From the NCBI GenBank assembly GCA_020200995.1, contig JAIVHQ010000266.1, positions 1 to 5,804 on the forward strand: 5,804 bases of DNA, in the 5' to 3' direction. Under the pieces are notes generated by a model that was not told where the DNA came from, did not search any database, and saw only the letters and a program-made list of their open reading frames with translations. Below, in pieces: positions 1 through 4,890 of the stretch. Each line of letters starts with the position of its first letter. The first letter of the stretch is position 1. The stretch comes from Flavobacteriales bacterium. GTDB lineage: Bacteria > Bacteroidota > Bacteroidia > Flavobacteriales_D > Cryomorphaceae. The position numbers were made by a program, and so were the translations under genes.

Positions 1-246
1 GTCATTCTCTTCGGCCCATGTGTAGAGACCGACGATTTTATTACTAAATTTCAGAACGGTCCGGGAGTCATCTTTTGAGGCGATCCACTTAAAAGCATTT
101 CGCAGAAACTTAAAATAGGGAATGAGCAACAAAACAGTCACTCCATAAAGCAGCCAGCCGAACGGCAAAAAAGGCAGGAGCATGGAAGCTGTTCCGAGTG
201 CAAAAGTCAGCGTGGCGATCAGGGGTATGATATATTTCTTTTTCAA
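1..246 (-). CDS. Small two-helix membrane protein, 5' part, TTG start
   Basis: The reverse strand is open for 82 codons and runs off the left edge. It begins MKKKYIIPLIATL and is followed by two hydrophobic stretches, about residues 5-25 and 30-46, joined by a LPFLPFGW turn. A basic segment (KFLRNAFKWIASKDD) follows, suggesting a two-helix inner-membrane hairpin with a cytoplasmic tail. The start is inferred to be TTG at 246-244: a TAA lies two codons upstream in frame, no ATG precedes residue 22, and the lysine-rich N-terminus fits a membrane protein. An exact Bacteroidetes -7 element lies about 26 nt upstream. I do not recognise the family. The LP..PFGW turn loosely recalls small PGPGW-type membrane proteins, but that is a weak resemblance. 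The gene is divergent from hmgA. Confidence 0.55.
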   Translation of the reverse strand, partial: MKKKYIIPLIATLTFALGTASMLLPFLPFGWLLYGVTVLLLIPYFKFLRNAFKWIASKDDSRTVLKFSNKIVGLYTWAEEND

Positions 247-272
247 TGCTTAGCGTGTTCAGGCTGCTTCCA

Positions 273-280
273 CAAAAGTA
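273..280 (-). promoter_or_regulatory. Bacteroidetes -7 promoter element of the leftward membrane-protein gene
   Basis: On the minus strand the bases read TACTTTTG, an exact match to the Bacteroidetes consensus TAnnTTTG. It ends 26 nt before the TTG start. No clear TTTG -33 box lies at 19-21 nt spacing, so the assignment rests on the -7 match and its position. Confidence 0.45.
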
Positions 281-283
281 ACG

Positions 284-309
284 ACTTCAACCCTCCACGA
301 AGGTGAAGT
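284..309. promoter_or_regulatory. Inverted repeat in the divergent intergenic region
   Basis: ACTTCA (284-289) and TGAAGT (304-309) are perfect inverted arms, extendable to 8 bp (ACTTCA-CC / GG-TGAAGT) with one bulged base. The dyad lies just upstream of the leftward -7 element and about 90 nt upstream of hmgA. It could be a regulator site for either gene. No known operator is recognised. Confidence 0.25.
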
Positions 310-310
310 T

Positions 311-324
311 CTGTGAAAACACAG
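311..324. promoter_or_regulatory. Candidate operator upstream of hmgA (CTGTG-AAAA-CACAG)
   Basis: A perfect dyad of two 5-bp arms around AAAA lies upstream of the hmgA -7 element. Its core GTGAAAACAC (313-322) matches 9 of 10 bases with GTGAAATCAC (3645-3654) upstream of hppD. The core ends 78 nt before the hmgA ATG and 79 nt before the hppD ATG. That agreement suggests a shared site for a regulator of tyrosine catabolism. The regulator is unknown and the role is inferred. Confidence 0.4.
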
Positions 325-366
325 TGTCTGCGTCCGGCCCCGCATTCACGCACCGAACGAAATCGG

Positions 367-374
367 TATATTTG
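367..374 (+). promoter_or_regulatory. -7 promoter element of hmgA
   Basis: TATATTTG matches TAnnTTTG exactly and lies 26 nt before the hmgA ATG, as expected for a short Bacteroidetes leader. At the proper distance upstream only a weak ATTC (344-347) stands in for the TTTG -33 box, so an activator may help. Confidence 0.6.
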
Positions 375-400
375 CCCTACCACCTGTTTAATTCTCAACT

Positions 401-1561
401 ATGCCCTTCTATCATCAACTCGGAGACATTCCGAAAAAAAGACATACAATTTTTAAAAAGCCCGACGGCAACCTCTATTACGAACAACTCTTCGGTACCG
501 AGGGGTTTAGCGGCATGGCTTCCCTGCTTTACCACGTGCACCGACCCACCATCGTCAAGTCCATCGGTGATGTGCACAAGGTCGCTCCCGAAATCGCTGT
601 AGACCACAACCTCAAGAGCTACATGTTTGCGGGTATGAAGGCCAAGCCGGCCGATGATTATCTCGAAAGCCGCATTCCCGTGCTGGTCAACAACGACTGC
701 TATATCGAGCTCGCGGCGCCGCGCAAGTCGATGACCGACTATTTTTACAAAAATGCCGATGCCGATGAGGTGGTTTTCATCCATAAAGGCAAAGGGGTGC
801 TGCACACCCTTCTCGGGAAAATCAAGTTCGCCTATGGTGATTACCTCGTTGTGCCGCGCGGCATGATTTACCAAATGGAGTTTTTCGGCGAAGACAACCG
901 CCTGTTTATTGTGCAGTCGTTTAGTCCGATTTACACCCCGAAGCGCTACCGCAATCATTTCGGTCAGCTCGGGGAGCACAGCCCTTTTTGCGAACGCGAC
1001 ATTCGCCGCCCCGAGTATGCAGCTCCGGTCGATCAAAAAGGTGATTTCCTGATCAAAATCAGAAAGCAGGACCGCCTCCACCACTACACTTACGGCACCC
1101 ATCCCTTCGACGTCGTGGGCTGGGACGGTTACAATTACCCCTACGCATTCAGCATCCATGACTTTGAGCCCCTCACGGGGCGCATCCACCAGCCGCCACC
1201 CGTGCACCAGACTTTCGAGGCGGCCAATTTTGTGATCTGCTCTTTCTGTCCCCGCCTTTACGACTACCATCCCGAGTCGATTCCGGCACCTTACAACCAC
1301 AGCAACATCGACAGCGATGAGGTGCTCTACTATGTAGACGGCGACTTCATGAGCCGCAACCACGTGGAGCAAGGCTACATCAGCCTGCACCCCGCCGGCA
1401 TCCCCCACGGGCCGCACCCCGGCGCCGCCGAGCGCAGCATCGGTAAGCAGGAAACTTCAGAACTCGCCGTCATGGTCGACACCTTCAAGCCGCTCAAAAT
1501 TACCCGCCAGGCATTGGATCTGGTGGAAGAGGGGTACTGGAAGAGTTGGGTGGAGGAGTGA
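401..1561 (+). CDS. hmgA: Homogentisate 1,2-dioxygenase
   Basis: The 386-residue protein is a cytoplasmic non-haem Fe(II) enzyme. It opens the ring of homogentisate with O2 to give 4-maleylacetoacetate in tyrosine/phenylalanine breakdown. The N-terminus (YHQLGDIPKKRHTIFKKPDG) and the block at 34-48 (EGFSGMASLLYHVHR) are typical. The C-terminal cupin carries the metal ligands: H300 in PYNHSNIDSDEV, D306 or E307, and H330/H336 in HPAGIPHGPHP. These correspond to His335, Glu341 and His365/His371 of the human enzyme; I cannot tell by eye whether D306 or E307 is the acidic ligand. It is shorter than the human or proteobacterial enzymes (about 430-445) but fits the compact bacterial subgroup. The ATG at 401 sits 26 nt after an exact -7 element and starts the conserved N-terminus. 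Its pathway partner hppD lies 2.2 kb downstream on the same strand. No frameshift or missing residue is seen. Confidence 0.95.
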   Translation: MPFYHQLGDIPKKRHTIFKKPDGNLYYEQLFGTEGFSGMASLLYHVHRPTIVKSIGDVHKVAPEIAVDHNLKSYMFAGMKAKPADDYLESRIPVLVNNDCYIELAAPRKSMTDYFYKNADADEVVFIHKGKGVLHTLLGKIKFAYGDYLVVPRGMIYQMEFFGEDNRLFIVQSFSPIYTPKRYRNHFGQLGEHSPFCERDIRRPEYAAPVDQKGDFLIKIRKQDRLHHYTYGTHPFDVVGWDGYNYPYAFSIHDFEPLTGRIHQPPPVHQTFEAANFVICSFCPRLYDYHPESIPAPYNHSNIDSDEVLYYVDGDFMSRNHVEQGYISLHPAGIPHGPHPGAAERSIGKQETSELAVMVDTFKPLKITRQALDLVEEGYWKSWVEE

Positions 1562-1576
1562 TTTCTAACTTTATGT

Positions 1577-1595
1577 GTTGTAAAATATTTACAAC
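1577..1595. promoter_or_regulatory. Perfect 19-bp palindrome just after hmgA
   Basis: GTTGTAAA (1577-1584) and TTTACAAC (1588-1595) are perfect 8-bp arms around ATA, 15 nt after the hmgA stop. As RNA it would be an A/T-rich hairpin that could protect the 3' end. It has no following T-run, so it is not a classical terminator. As DNA it resembles an operator. Its GTTGTAA half is related to, but not the same as, the TGTTTRT half-sites before the ATPase gene. Confidence 0.4.
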
Positions 1596-1646
1596 GAAAT
1601 CGTTCGTGGCCGCTTGATCTTTTGTAGTTTAGTGTCTGAATAACAG

Positions 1647-1709
1647 TGATGCTCCGCTGCATCATGCCTTTGGCTTGACCTTCGGTGTGTAATGCTGCGG
1701 AACTATCTT
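1647..1709 (+). repeat. Intergenic hairpin repeat, unit 1
   Basis: TGATGC-TCCGCT-GCATCA forms a perfect 6-bp hairpin (1647-1664). After 24 nt comes a 21-bp block (1689-1709) with core CTGCGGAACTAT, repeated without mismatch at 1856-1876. The hairpin plus conserved tail resembles a REP- or MITE-like palindromic repeat. No coding potential is seen. Confidence 0.55.
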
Positions 1710-1725
1710 CTGAATCTCGTTTTCC

Positions 1726-1764
1726 GTAATGCGCTCCGCAGGATTTGAAGTCCTGCGTAACTAC
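1726..1764 (+). repeat. Intergenic hairpin repeat, unit 2 (diverged)
   Basis: The unit starts GTAATGC, followed by CGCAGGA (1737-1743) and TCCTGCG (1751-1757) as perfect 7-bp arms around TTTGAAG. It ends in CTGCGTAACTAC (1753-1764), a two-mismatch variant of the tail of the other units. The right stem arm overlaps the tail, so the unit is a more compact version. Confidence 0.5.
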
Positions 1765-1838
1765 CGCGAAATTGATTTATTAGAATATTTCGACTTATGG
1801 TCGCATGGTCTCTTGTGGTTAAAGTTTTAAACTACCGG

Positions 1839-1876
1839 GATGCTCCGTTGCATTTGTAATGCTGCGGAACTATCTT
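1839..1876 (+). repeat. Intergenic hairpin repeat, unit 3
   Basis: GATGC-TCCGTT-GCAT repeats the hairpin of unit 1 and is followed after two bases by the 21-bp block (1856-1876) identical to 1689-1709. Compared with unit 1 the segment between hairpin and tail is shorter by about 22 nt. Confidence 0.55.
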
Positions 1877-1880
1877 TTAT

Positions 1881-1897
1881 TCTTGCAATTCGCAAGA
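1881..1897. repeat. Short perfect hairpin next to repeat unit 3
   Basis: TCTTGC (1881-1886) and GCAAGA (1892-1897) are perfect arms around AATTC, 4 nt after unit 3. It may be part of the same element. It has no T-run, so it is not called a terminator. Confidence 0.35.
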
Positions 1898-2014
1898 TTC
1901 TTATTTTAACTTTCTCTGGTTCTGCTGTGTCTGTTTGTGGCTCTCTACACCAGTGCAGAGCATCGGGATTGATAGACAAAATGATTTCTTAGGATTAAAT
2001 CATCATACAGCAGA

Positions 2015-2048
2015 GATGCTTCGCCAGGCATCCGCCCTGCGGAACTAT
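2015..2048 (+). repeat. Intergenic hairpin repeat, unit 4
   Basis: GATGC (2015-2019) and GCATC (2028-2032) form a 5-bp hairpin, followed by CTGCGGAACTAT (2037-2048), the core tail of units 1 and 3. It is the last unit before the A/T-rich stretch that leads into the ATPase promoter. Confidence 0.5.
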
Positions 2049-2127
2049 GTTTTAAATATAGTTCTATGTAAAACAGTATTTAACGAGATTCTATAGGTCA
2101 AAATTGAGTTGCTTATTGCAATTGAAA

Positions 2128-2147
2128 TTGTTTGTCCGGATAAACAA
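2128..2147. promoter_or_regulatory. Operator dyad 1 of 3 upstream of the ATPase gene
   Basis: TTGTTTGTCCGGATAAACAA is a 20-bp dyad with 9 of 10 pairs matched, centred at 2137.5. Its half-sites TGTTTGT and ATAAACA sit at the same distance from the centre as in dyads 2 and 3. It lies upstream of the -33 box, where a cooperating regulator copy could bind. Confidence 0.6.
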
Positions 2148-2160
2148 AATAAAATAAAAA

Positions 2161-2178
2161 TGTTTGTTACAACAAACA
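2161..2178. promoter_or_regulatory. Operator dyad 2 of 3, over the -33 box
   Basis: TGTTTGTT-AC-AACAAACA is a perfect 18-bp palindrome centred at 2169.5, exactly 32 bp after dyad 1. It contains the TTTG (2163-2166) that serves as the -33 box, so an occupied site should block RNA polymerase. Confidence 0.65.
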
Positions 2179-2194
2179 AAAAATAGTATATTTG
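2163..2194 (+). promoter_or_regulatory. Promoter of the ATPase gene (TTTG-N20-TATATTTG)
   Basis: TTTG (2163-2166), a 20-nt spacer and TATATTTG (2187-2194) give a full match to the Bacteroidetes TTTG/TAnnTTTG promoter, the best in the window. The -7 element ends 18 nt before the ATG at 2213, so the leader should be only about 10-15 nt. Both boxes lie inside palindromic operators. Confidence 0.65.
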
Positions 2195-2212
2195 TTTATT
2201 GTAGTAAACAAA
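2191..2212. promoter_or_regulatory. Operator dyad 3 of 3, from the -7 box to the start codon
   Basis: TTTGTTTA (2191-2198) and TAAACAAA (2205-2212) are perfect 8-bp arms around TTGTAG, centred at 2201.5, again exactly 32 bp after dyad 2. The left arm shares TTTG with the -7 element and the right arm ends at the base before the ATG. It spans the expected transcription start, so it could also act as a leader hairpin. Confidence 0.65.
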
Positions 2213-3289
2213 ATGGAAGCCCTTCAAGACAAATACCTCGCCCGCATCCGTGCCCTCAAACTCAATTTTGAACGGTCGGCAATAGATTTATTGGATACGG
2301 AGCACCGACTGATCGGCATCAAAGGGCCAAGAGGCACGGGCAAAACGACCATGCTATTGCAGTACGCCCGCAAGCAAGCAAATTTTCGCGCGGAGGTGTT
2401 GTACGCGAGCCTCGATAGCTTTTGGTTTGCCGGCAATTCACTCTACCGTCTCGCAGATGAATTTGTCAAAAAAGGAGGTCGAACTTTGCTGCTCGATGAG
2501 GTGCACAAGTATACCAATTGGGCGCAGGAGCTTAAAAATATTTACGACGACTTCGCCGATCTCAAGGTCATTTTTACGGGTTCTTCCCTCCTGGAAATCC
2601 TCACCGCGCGTGCGGACTTGAGCCGACGAGCGGTGGTGTATGAGCTTCAGGGTTTGTCGTTCAGGGAGTACATTGCATTGGAAACAGGCAGAACCGTATC
2701 GGTCGTTGATTTCGATGACCTGATCTCCGGTCATGCGGAGATCGCCGCGGGCATACTCGAAGAGGTCAAACCTTTTGCCCATCTCGATGCTTACCTCAGG
2801 CACGGTTATTATCCTTTCTACAATGAGTCGGTTTCACTCTATCCGCACAAGCTGGAAGCCGTAATTAATATGATTTTGGAAGTAGAACTGCCTCAGTTGC
2901 GTGCGCTCGATGTAGCCTACACTTCAAAGTTGAGGCAATTGCTGAGCATTCTGGCTGAGTCGGCTCCATTTGTACCAAATGCCACCAAGTTGAGCGAGCG
3001 CATCGGCATCAACCGCCTCACGCTCCTGCAGTATCTCCACCACCTGCGCGATGCGGGCCTGCTCATTCACCTCAACAAGCAGGGCAAGGGCATCTCACAG
3101 TTGCAAAAGCCTGCCAAGCTTTATTTGGACAACACCAACCTCGCTTACCTCCTTTCGGAACAAACCAACACGGGCACCTTGCGCGAAACTTTTTTTGCCA
3201 ACCAGGTCGGTGTCGTTCACGACATCAATTACACCGATCAGGGCGATTTCCTTGTGGCGGTCCGATGGAGTTTTGAGGTTGGCGGCTAA
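2213..3289 (+). CDS. AAA_14/DUF4143-type ATPase, truncated by an in-frame stop
   Basis: The 358-residue product has a P-loop ATPase core: Walker A GPRGTGKTT (38-46, K44), Walker B TLLLDEVHK (91-99, D95/E96) and a sensor-like FTGSS (121-125). The block LSRRAVVYELQGLSFREY (137-152 region) is characteristic of this Bacteroidetes ATPase group. A winged-helix-like segment (about 258-288, KLSERIGINRLTLLQYLHHL) precedes the C-terminal DUF4143-like domain, which ends GDFLVAVRWSFEVGG. The family is scattered in genomes; its substrate is unknown, and DUF4143 is related to PD-(D/E)XK nucleases. The TAA at 3287-3289 replaces the lysine expected after FEVGG, and 37 further conserved codons follow in frame. 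The product is therefore probably inactive in that domain, though the ATPase core could still be made. ATG at 2213 is preferred to the in-frame TTG at 2192 because the latter lies inside the -7 element. The gene separates hmgA from hppD. Confidence 0.8.
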   Translation: MEALQDKYLARIRALKLNFERSAIDLLDTEHRLIGIKGPRGTGKTTMLLQYARKQANFRAEVLYASLDSFWFAGNSLYRLADEFVKKGGRTLLLDEVHKYTNWAQELKNIYDDFADLKVIFTGSSLLEILTARADLSRRAVVYELQGLSFREYIALETGRTVSVVDFDDLISGHAEIAAGILEEVKPFAHLDAYLRHGYYPFYNESVSLYPHKLEAVINMILEVELPQLRALDVAYTSKLRQLLSILAESAPFVPNATKLSERIGINRLTLLQYLHHLRDAGLLIHLNKQGKGISQLQKPAKLYLDNTNLAYLLSEQTNTGTLRETFFANQVGVVHDINYTDQGDFLVAVRWSFEVGG

Positions 3290-3403
3290 TCTAAAAGCCC
3301 TTCTCAATTGCCGCCCGGCCCTGACAGTTTCAGGGCACTCGATGGAATCGAATACGGCGGCAAAGGTGTGATTCCGTTGTGGCTGTTCGGATTTCTCTAC
3401 TGA
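3290..3403 (+). pseudogene. Orphaned 3' end of the ATPase gene after the premature stop
   Basis: Reading on in the same frame after the TAA gives 37 codons and then TGA (3401-3403). The peptide starts SKSPSQL, continues LDGIEYGGKG and ends GVIPLWLFGFLY. Homologues of this ATPase group end in a closely similar IPLW-FG-LY sequence, so this is the real C-terminus. No frameshift is needed: one base change (AAA or AAG to TAA) explains the interruption. The intact gene would encode about 396 residues. Preservation of the tail suggests the mutation is recent, or that it is a sequencing error or is read through. Confidence 0.75.
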
Positions 3404-3458
3404 TGCGGGCCGATTTCCTGCAGAAATTGTCTTCGCTGCTTTTGAATTTGCGACGATC

Positions 3459-3548
3459 TTAATGCTCCAAAATAAGCTTCTGCGTAAACACCCCTTCCGG
3501 CCCGTTCGCTCTTGCCACATACATCCCCGCAGGCAGTTTCCCGCCGCA
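3459..3548 (-). pseudogene. Relic of a T9SS (Por) C-terminal sorting domain
   Basis: The minus strand encodes a peptide beginning CGG, then KLPAGMYVARANGPEGVF, then TQKLILEH and a TAA (3461-3459). LPAGMYVAR followed by a turn and a beta strand ending in K-hydrophobic residues at the extreme C-terminus is the hallmark of the type A T9SS sorting signal on secreted Bacteroidetes proteins. A TAG (3551-3549) closes the frame only 29 residues upstream. In the neighbouring frame VHAFSAQANTTAQPL (roughly 3594-3550) could be the preceding strand of the domain, implying a frameshift. No secreted-protein body follows. It lies tail-to-tail with the ATPase gene and points away from the hppD start. The parent protein is unknown. 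Confidence 0.6.
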
Positions 3549-3643
3549 CTAGGGGTTGTGCGGTTGTGTTCGCTTGAGCGGAAAATGCGTGGACTGAGCT
3601 TCGCTTTTCTCTTGCCGCTGTTCTGTGATCGGTGGTCTGCATT

Positions 3644-3655
3644 CGTGAAATCACG
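3644..3655. promoter_or_regulatory. Candidate operator upstream of hppD (CGTGA-AA-TCACG)
   Basis: A perfect 12-bp dyad whose core GTGAAATCAC (3645-3654) is the counterpart of GTGAAAACAC upstream of hmgA. It ends 79 nt before the hppD ATG and 53 nt before the -7 element. The matching position in the two pathway genes is the main support; the binding protein is unknown. Confidence 0.4.
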
Positions 3656-3707
3656 GGCGGTCTTCCGCAGCCTGCGCCCCGATACCCTCAAAAACCGCCC
3701 GATTTCG

Positions 3708-3715
3708 TACCTTCG
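3708..3715 (+). promoter_or_regulatory. -7 promoter element of hppD
   Basis: TACCTTCG matches TAnnTTTG at 7 of 8 positions and lies 18 nt before the ATG at 3734. No TTTG box is visible 19-21 nt upstream, as with hmgA. Its presence shows hppD need not be read from upstream genes and supports the start at 3734. Confidence 0.5.
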
Positions 3716-3733
3716 CAACAAACACGCTCACCT

Positions 3734-4876
3734 ATGTCTACATCAACTACCTCTCCACTCAACCTCAAGAAAATAATTCCCGATGCGCAGGACTTTTTAC
3801 CGCTCAACGGCACCGACTACGTAGAGCTCTACGTGGGCAATGCTAAGCAGGCAGCGCACTTTTACAAAACGGCCTTCGGGTTTCAATCAGAGGCCTATGC
3901 CGGGTTGGAAACCGGAATGAAAGACCGCGCGAGCTACGTGCTCAAGCAGGATAAAATTCGCCTCGTACTCACTTCGCCCCTGGCGCCGGGCGGCCCCATC
4001 AACGAGCACATCGCCAAGCACGGCGACGGAGTAAAGGTCGTGGCCCTTTGGGTAGATGACGCCACCAAGGCCTGGGAAGAAACCACCTCCCGCGGTGCAC
4101 GCTCCTTTATGAAGCCCGCACGCGAAGAGGATGAGCACGGCCACGTGGTGCGCTCCGGCATTCACACCTACGGTGAGACGGTGCACATATTCGTGGAGCG
4201 AGGTGCCTACGAAGGCTCTTTTCTGCCCGGTTACAAACCGTGGAAAAACGATTACAACCCCGAGCCCGTTGGCCTCAAGTTCATCGACCACATGGTGGGC
4301 AATGTCGGCTGGAACGAAATGAATACCTGGGTGGACTTTTACGCCCGCGTAATGGGATTTGCCCAGCTTATCAGTTTCGACGACAAAGACATCAGTACCG
4401 ATTACACTGCTCTGATGAGCAAGGTGATGAGCAATGGAAACGGACGCATCAAGTTTCCCATCAACGAGCCCGCCGAAGGCAAGAAAAAATCTCAGATCGA
4501 GGAGTACATCGACTTTTACCACGGTGCAGGGGTGCAGCACGTCGCCCTCTCTACCGACAATATTATCGATACGGTGACCCAACTTCGCGATCGCGGTGTG
4601 GAATTCCTCCGCGTGCCGGCCACCTATTACGAGACGGTGCTCGACCGCGTGGGCGAAATTGACGAAGACCTCAAGCCGCTCAGCGATCTCGGCATCCTCA
4701 TTGACCGCGACGACGAGGGCTACCTCTTGCAGATATTTACCAAGCCGGTCTTGGATCGACCCACCATGTTTTTCGAAATCATCCAGCGCAAAGGCGCCCA
4801 AAGTTTTGGAAAGGGCAATTTCAAGGCCCTCTTTGAAGCCATCGAGCGGGAGCAAGAGTCGCGCGGCACCCTCTGA
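3734..4876 (+). CDS. hppD: 4-Hydroxyphenylpyruvate dioxygenase
   Basis: The 380-residue protein is a cytoplasmic Fe(II) dioxygenase. It converts 4-hydroxyphenylpyruvate and O2 to homogentisate and CO2, the step before HmgA. Two vicinal-oxygen-chelate domains are seen: N-terminal about 24-155 (NGTDYVELYVGNAKQAAHFY) and C-terminal about 182-350. The iron ligands are H186 (FIDHMVGNV), H269 (GVQHVALST) and E348 (MFFEIIQR). The substrate-pocket segment FPINEP (241-246) and the closing helix GNFKALFEAIEREQ are intact. The length matches the family (350-400). ATG at 3734 is chosen because it follows the -7 element and gives the usual short N-terminus; the in-frame ATG at 3632 would add 34 low-complexity residues encoded by the promoter region. 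It has its own promoter, a shared operator-like motif with hmgA and a terminator-like hairpin 43 nt after its stop. The outer-membrane protein gene begins 14 nt downstream. Confidence 0.97.
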   Translation: MSTSTTSPLNLKKIIPDAQDFLPLNGTDYVELYVGNAKQAAHFYKTAFGFQSEAYAGLETGMKDRASYVLKQDKIRLVLTSPLAPGGPINEHIAKHGDGVKVVALWVDDATKAWEETTSRGARSFMKPAREEDEHGHVVRSGIHTYGETVHIFVERGAYEGSFLPGYKPWKNDYNPEPVGLKFIDHMVGNVGWNEMNTWVDFYARVMGFAQLISFDDKDISTDYTALMSKVMSNGNGRIKFPINEPAEGKKKSQIEEYIDFYHGAGVQHVALSTDNIIDTVTQLRDRGVEFLRVPATYYETVLDRVGEIDEDLKPLSDLGILIDRDDEGYLLQIFTKPVLDRPTMFFEIIQRKGAQSFGKGNFKALFEAIEREQESRGTL

Positions 4877-4890
4877 TATTGGGAGTTTAC

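Larger units (their letters stand above)
3404..3733. other. 330-base gap between ATPase tail and hppD
   Basis: This stretch holds the T9SS relic on the minus strand, then the hppD regulatory region. CGGGCGGT (3654-3661) and ACCGCCCG (3694-3701) are perfect 8-bp inverted arms 32 nt apart, straddling the area where a -33 box would lie. I see no intact gene or RNA gene. A 34-codon upstream extension of hppD is open from 3632 but runs through the promoter and is not supported. Confidence 0.5.

Noticed and set aside
395..1417. A 340-codon open frame antisense to hmgA
   Set aside because: It overlaps a clear enzyme gene over its full length and has no recognisable domain; it is a by-product of the G/C-rich third codon positions of hmgA.
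1562..2212. CRISPR array or tRNA in the long gap
   Set aside because: Repeat units are unevenly spaced (starts at 1647, 1726, 1839, 2015), vary in length and carry hairpins with a conserved tail, unlike CRISPR; no cloverleaf was found.
2045..2227. A 60-codon minus-strand frame over the operator region
   Set aside because: Phenylalanine/isoleucine-rich translation of A/T-rich DNA covering the palindromes; no start context or domain.
3095..3721. A 208-codon minus-strand open frame across the ATPase tail and hppD upstream region
   Set aside because: It runs antisense through conserved ATPase codons. The only recognisable minus-strand peptide in the area, the T9SS signal, is in another frame.
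3632..3733. N-terminal extension of hppD from the ATG at 3632
   Set aside because: It would translate the -7 element and operator region, gives a proline-rich non-conserved peptide, and the usual HPPD N-terminus fits ATG 3734.
3887..4855. A 322-codon open frame antisense to hppD
   Set aside because: Same cause: it mirrors the hppD reading frame and resembles no protein I recognise.
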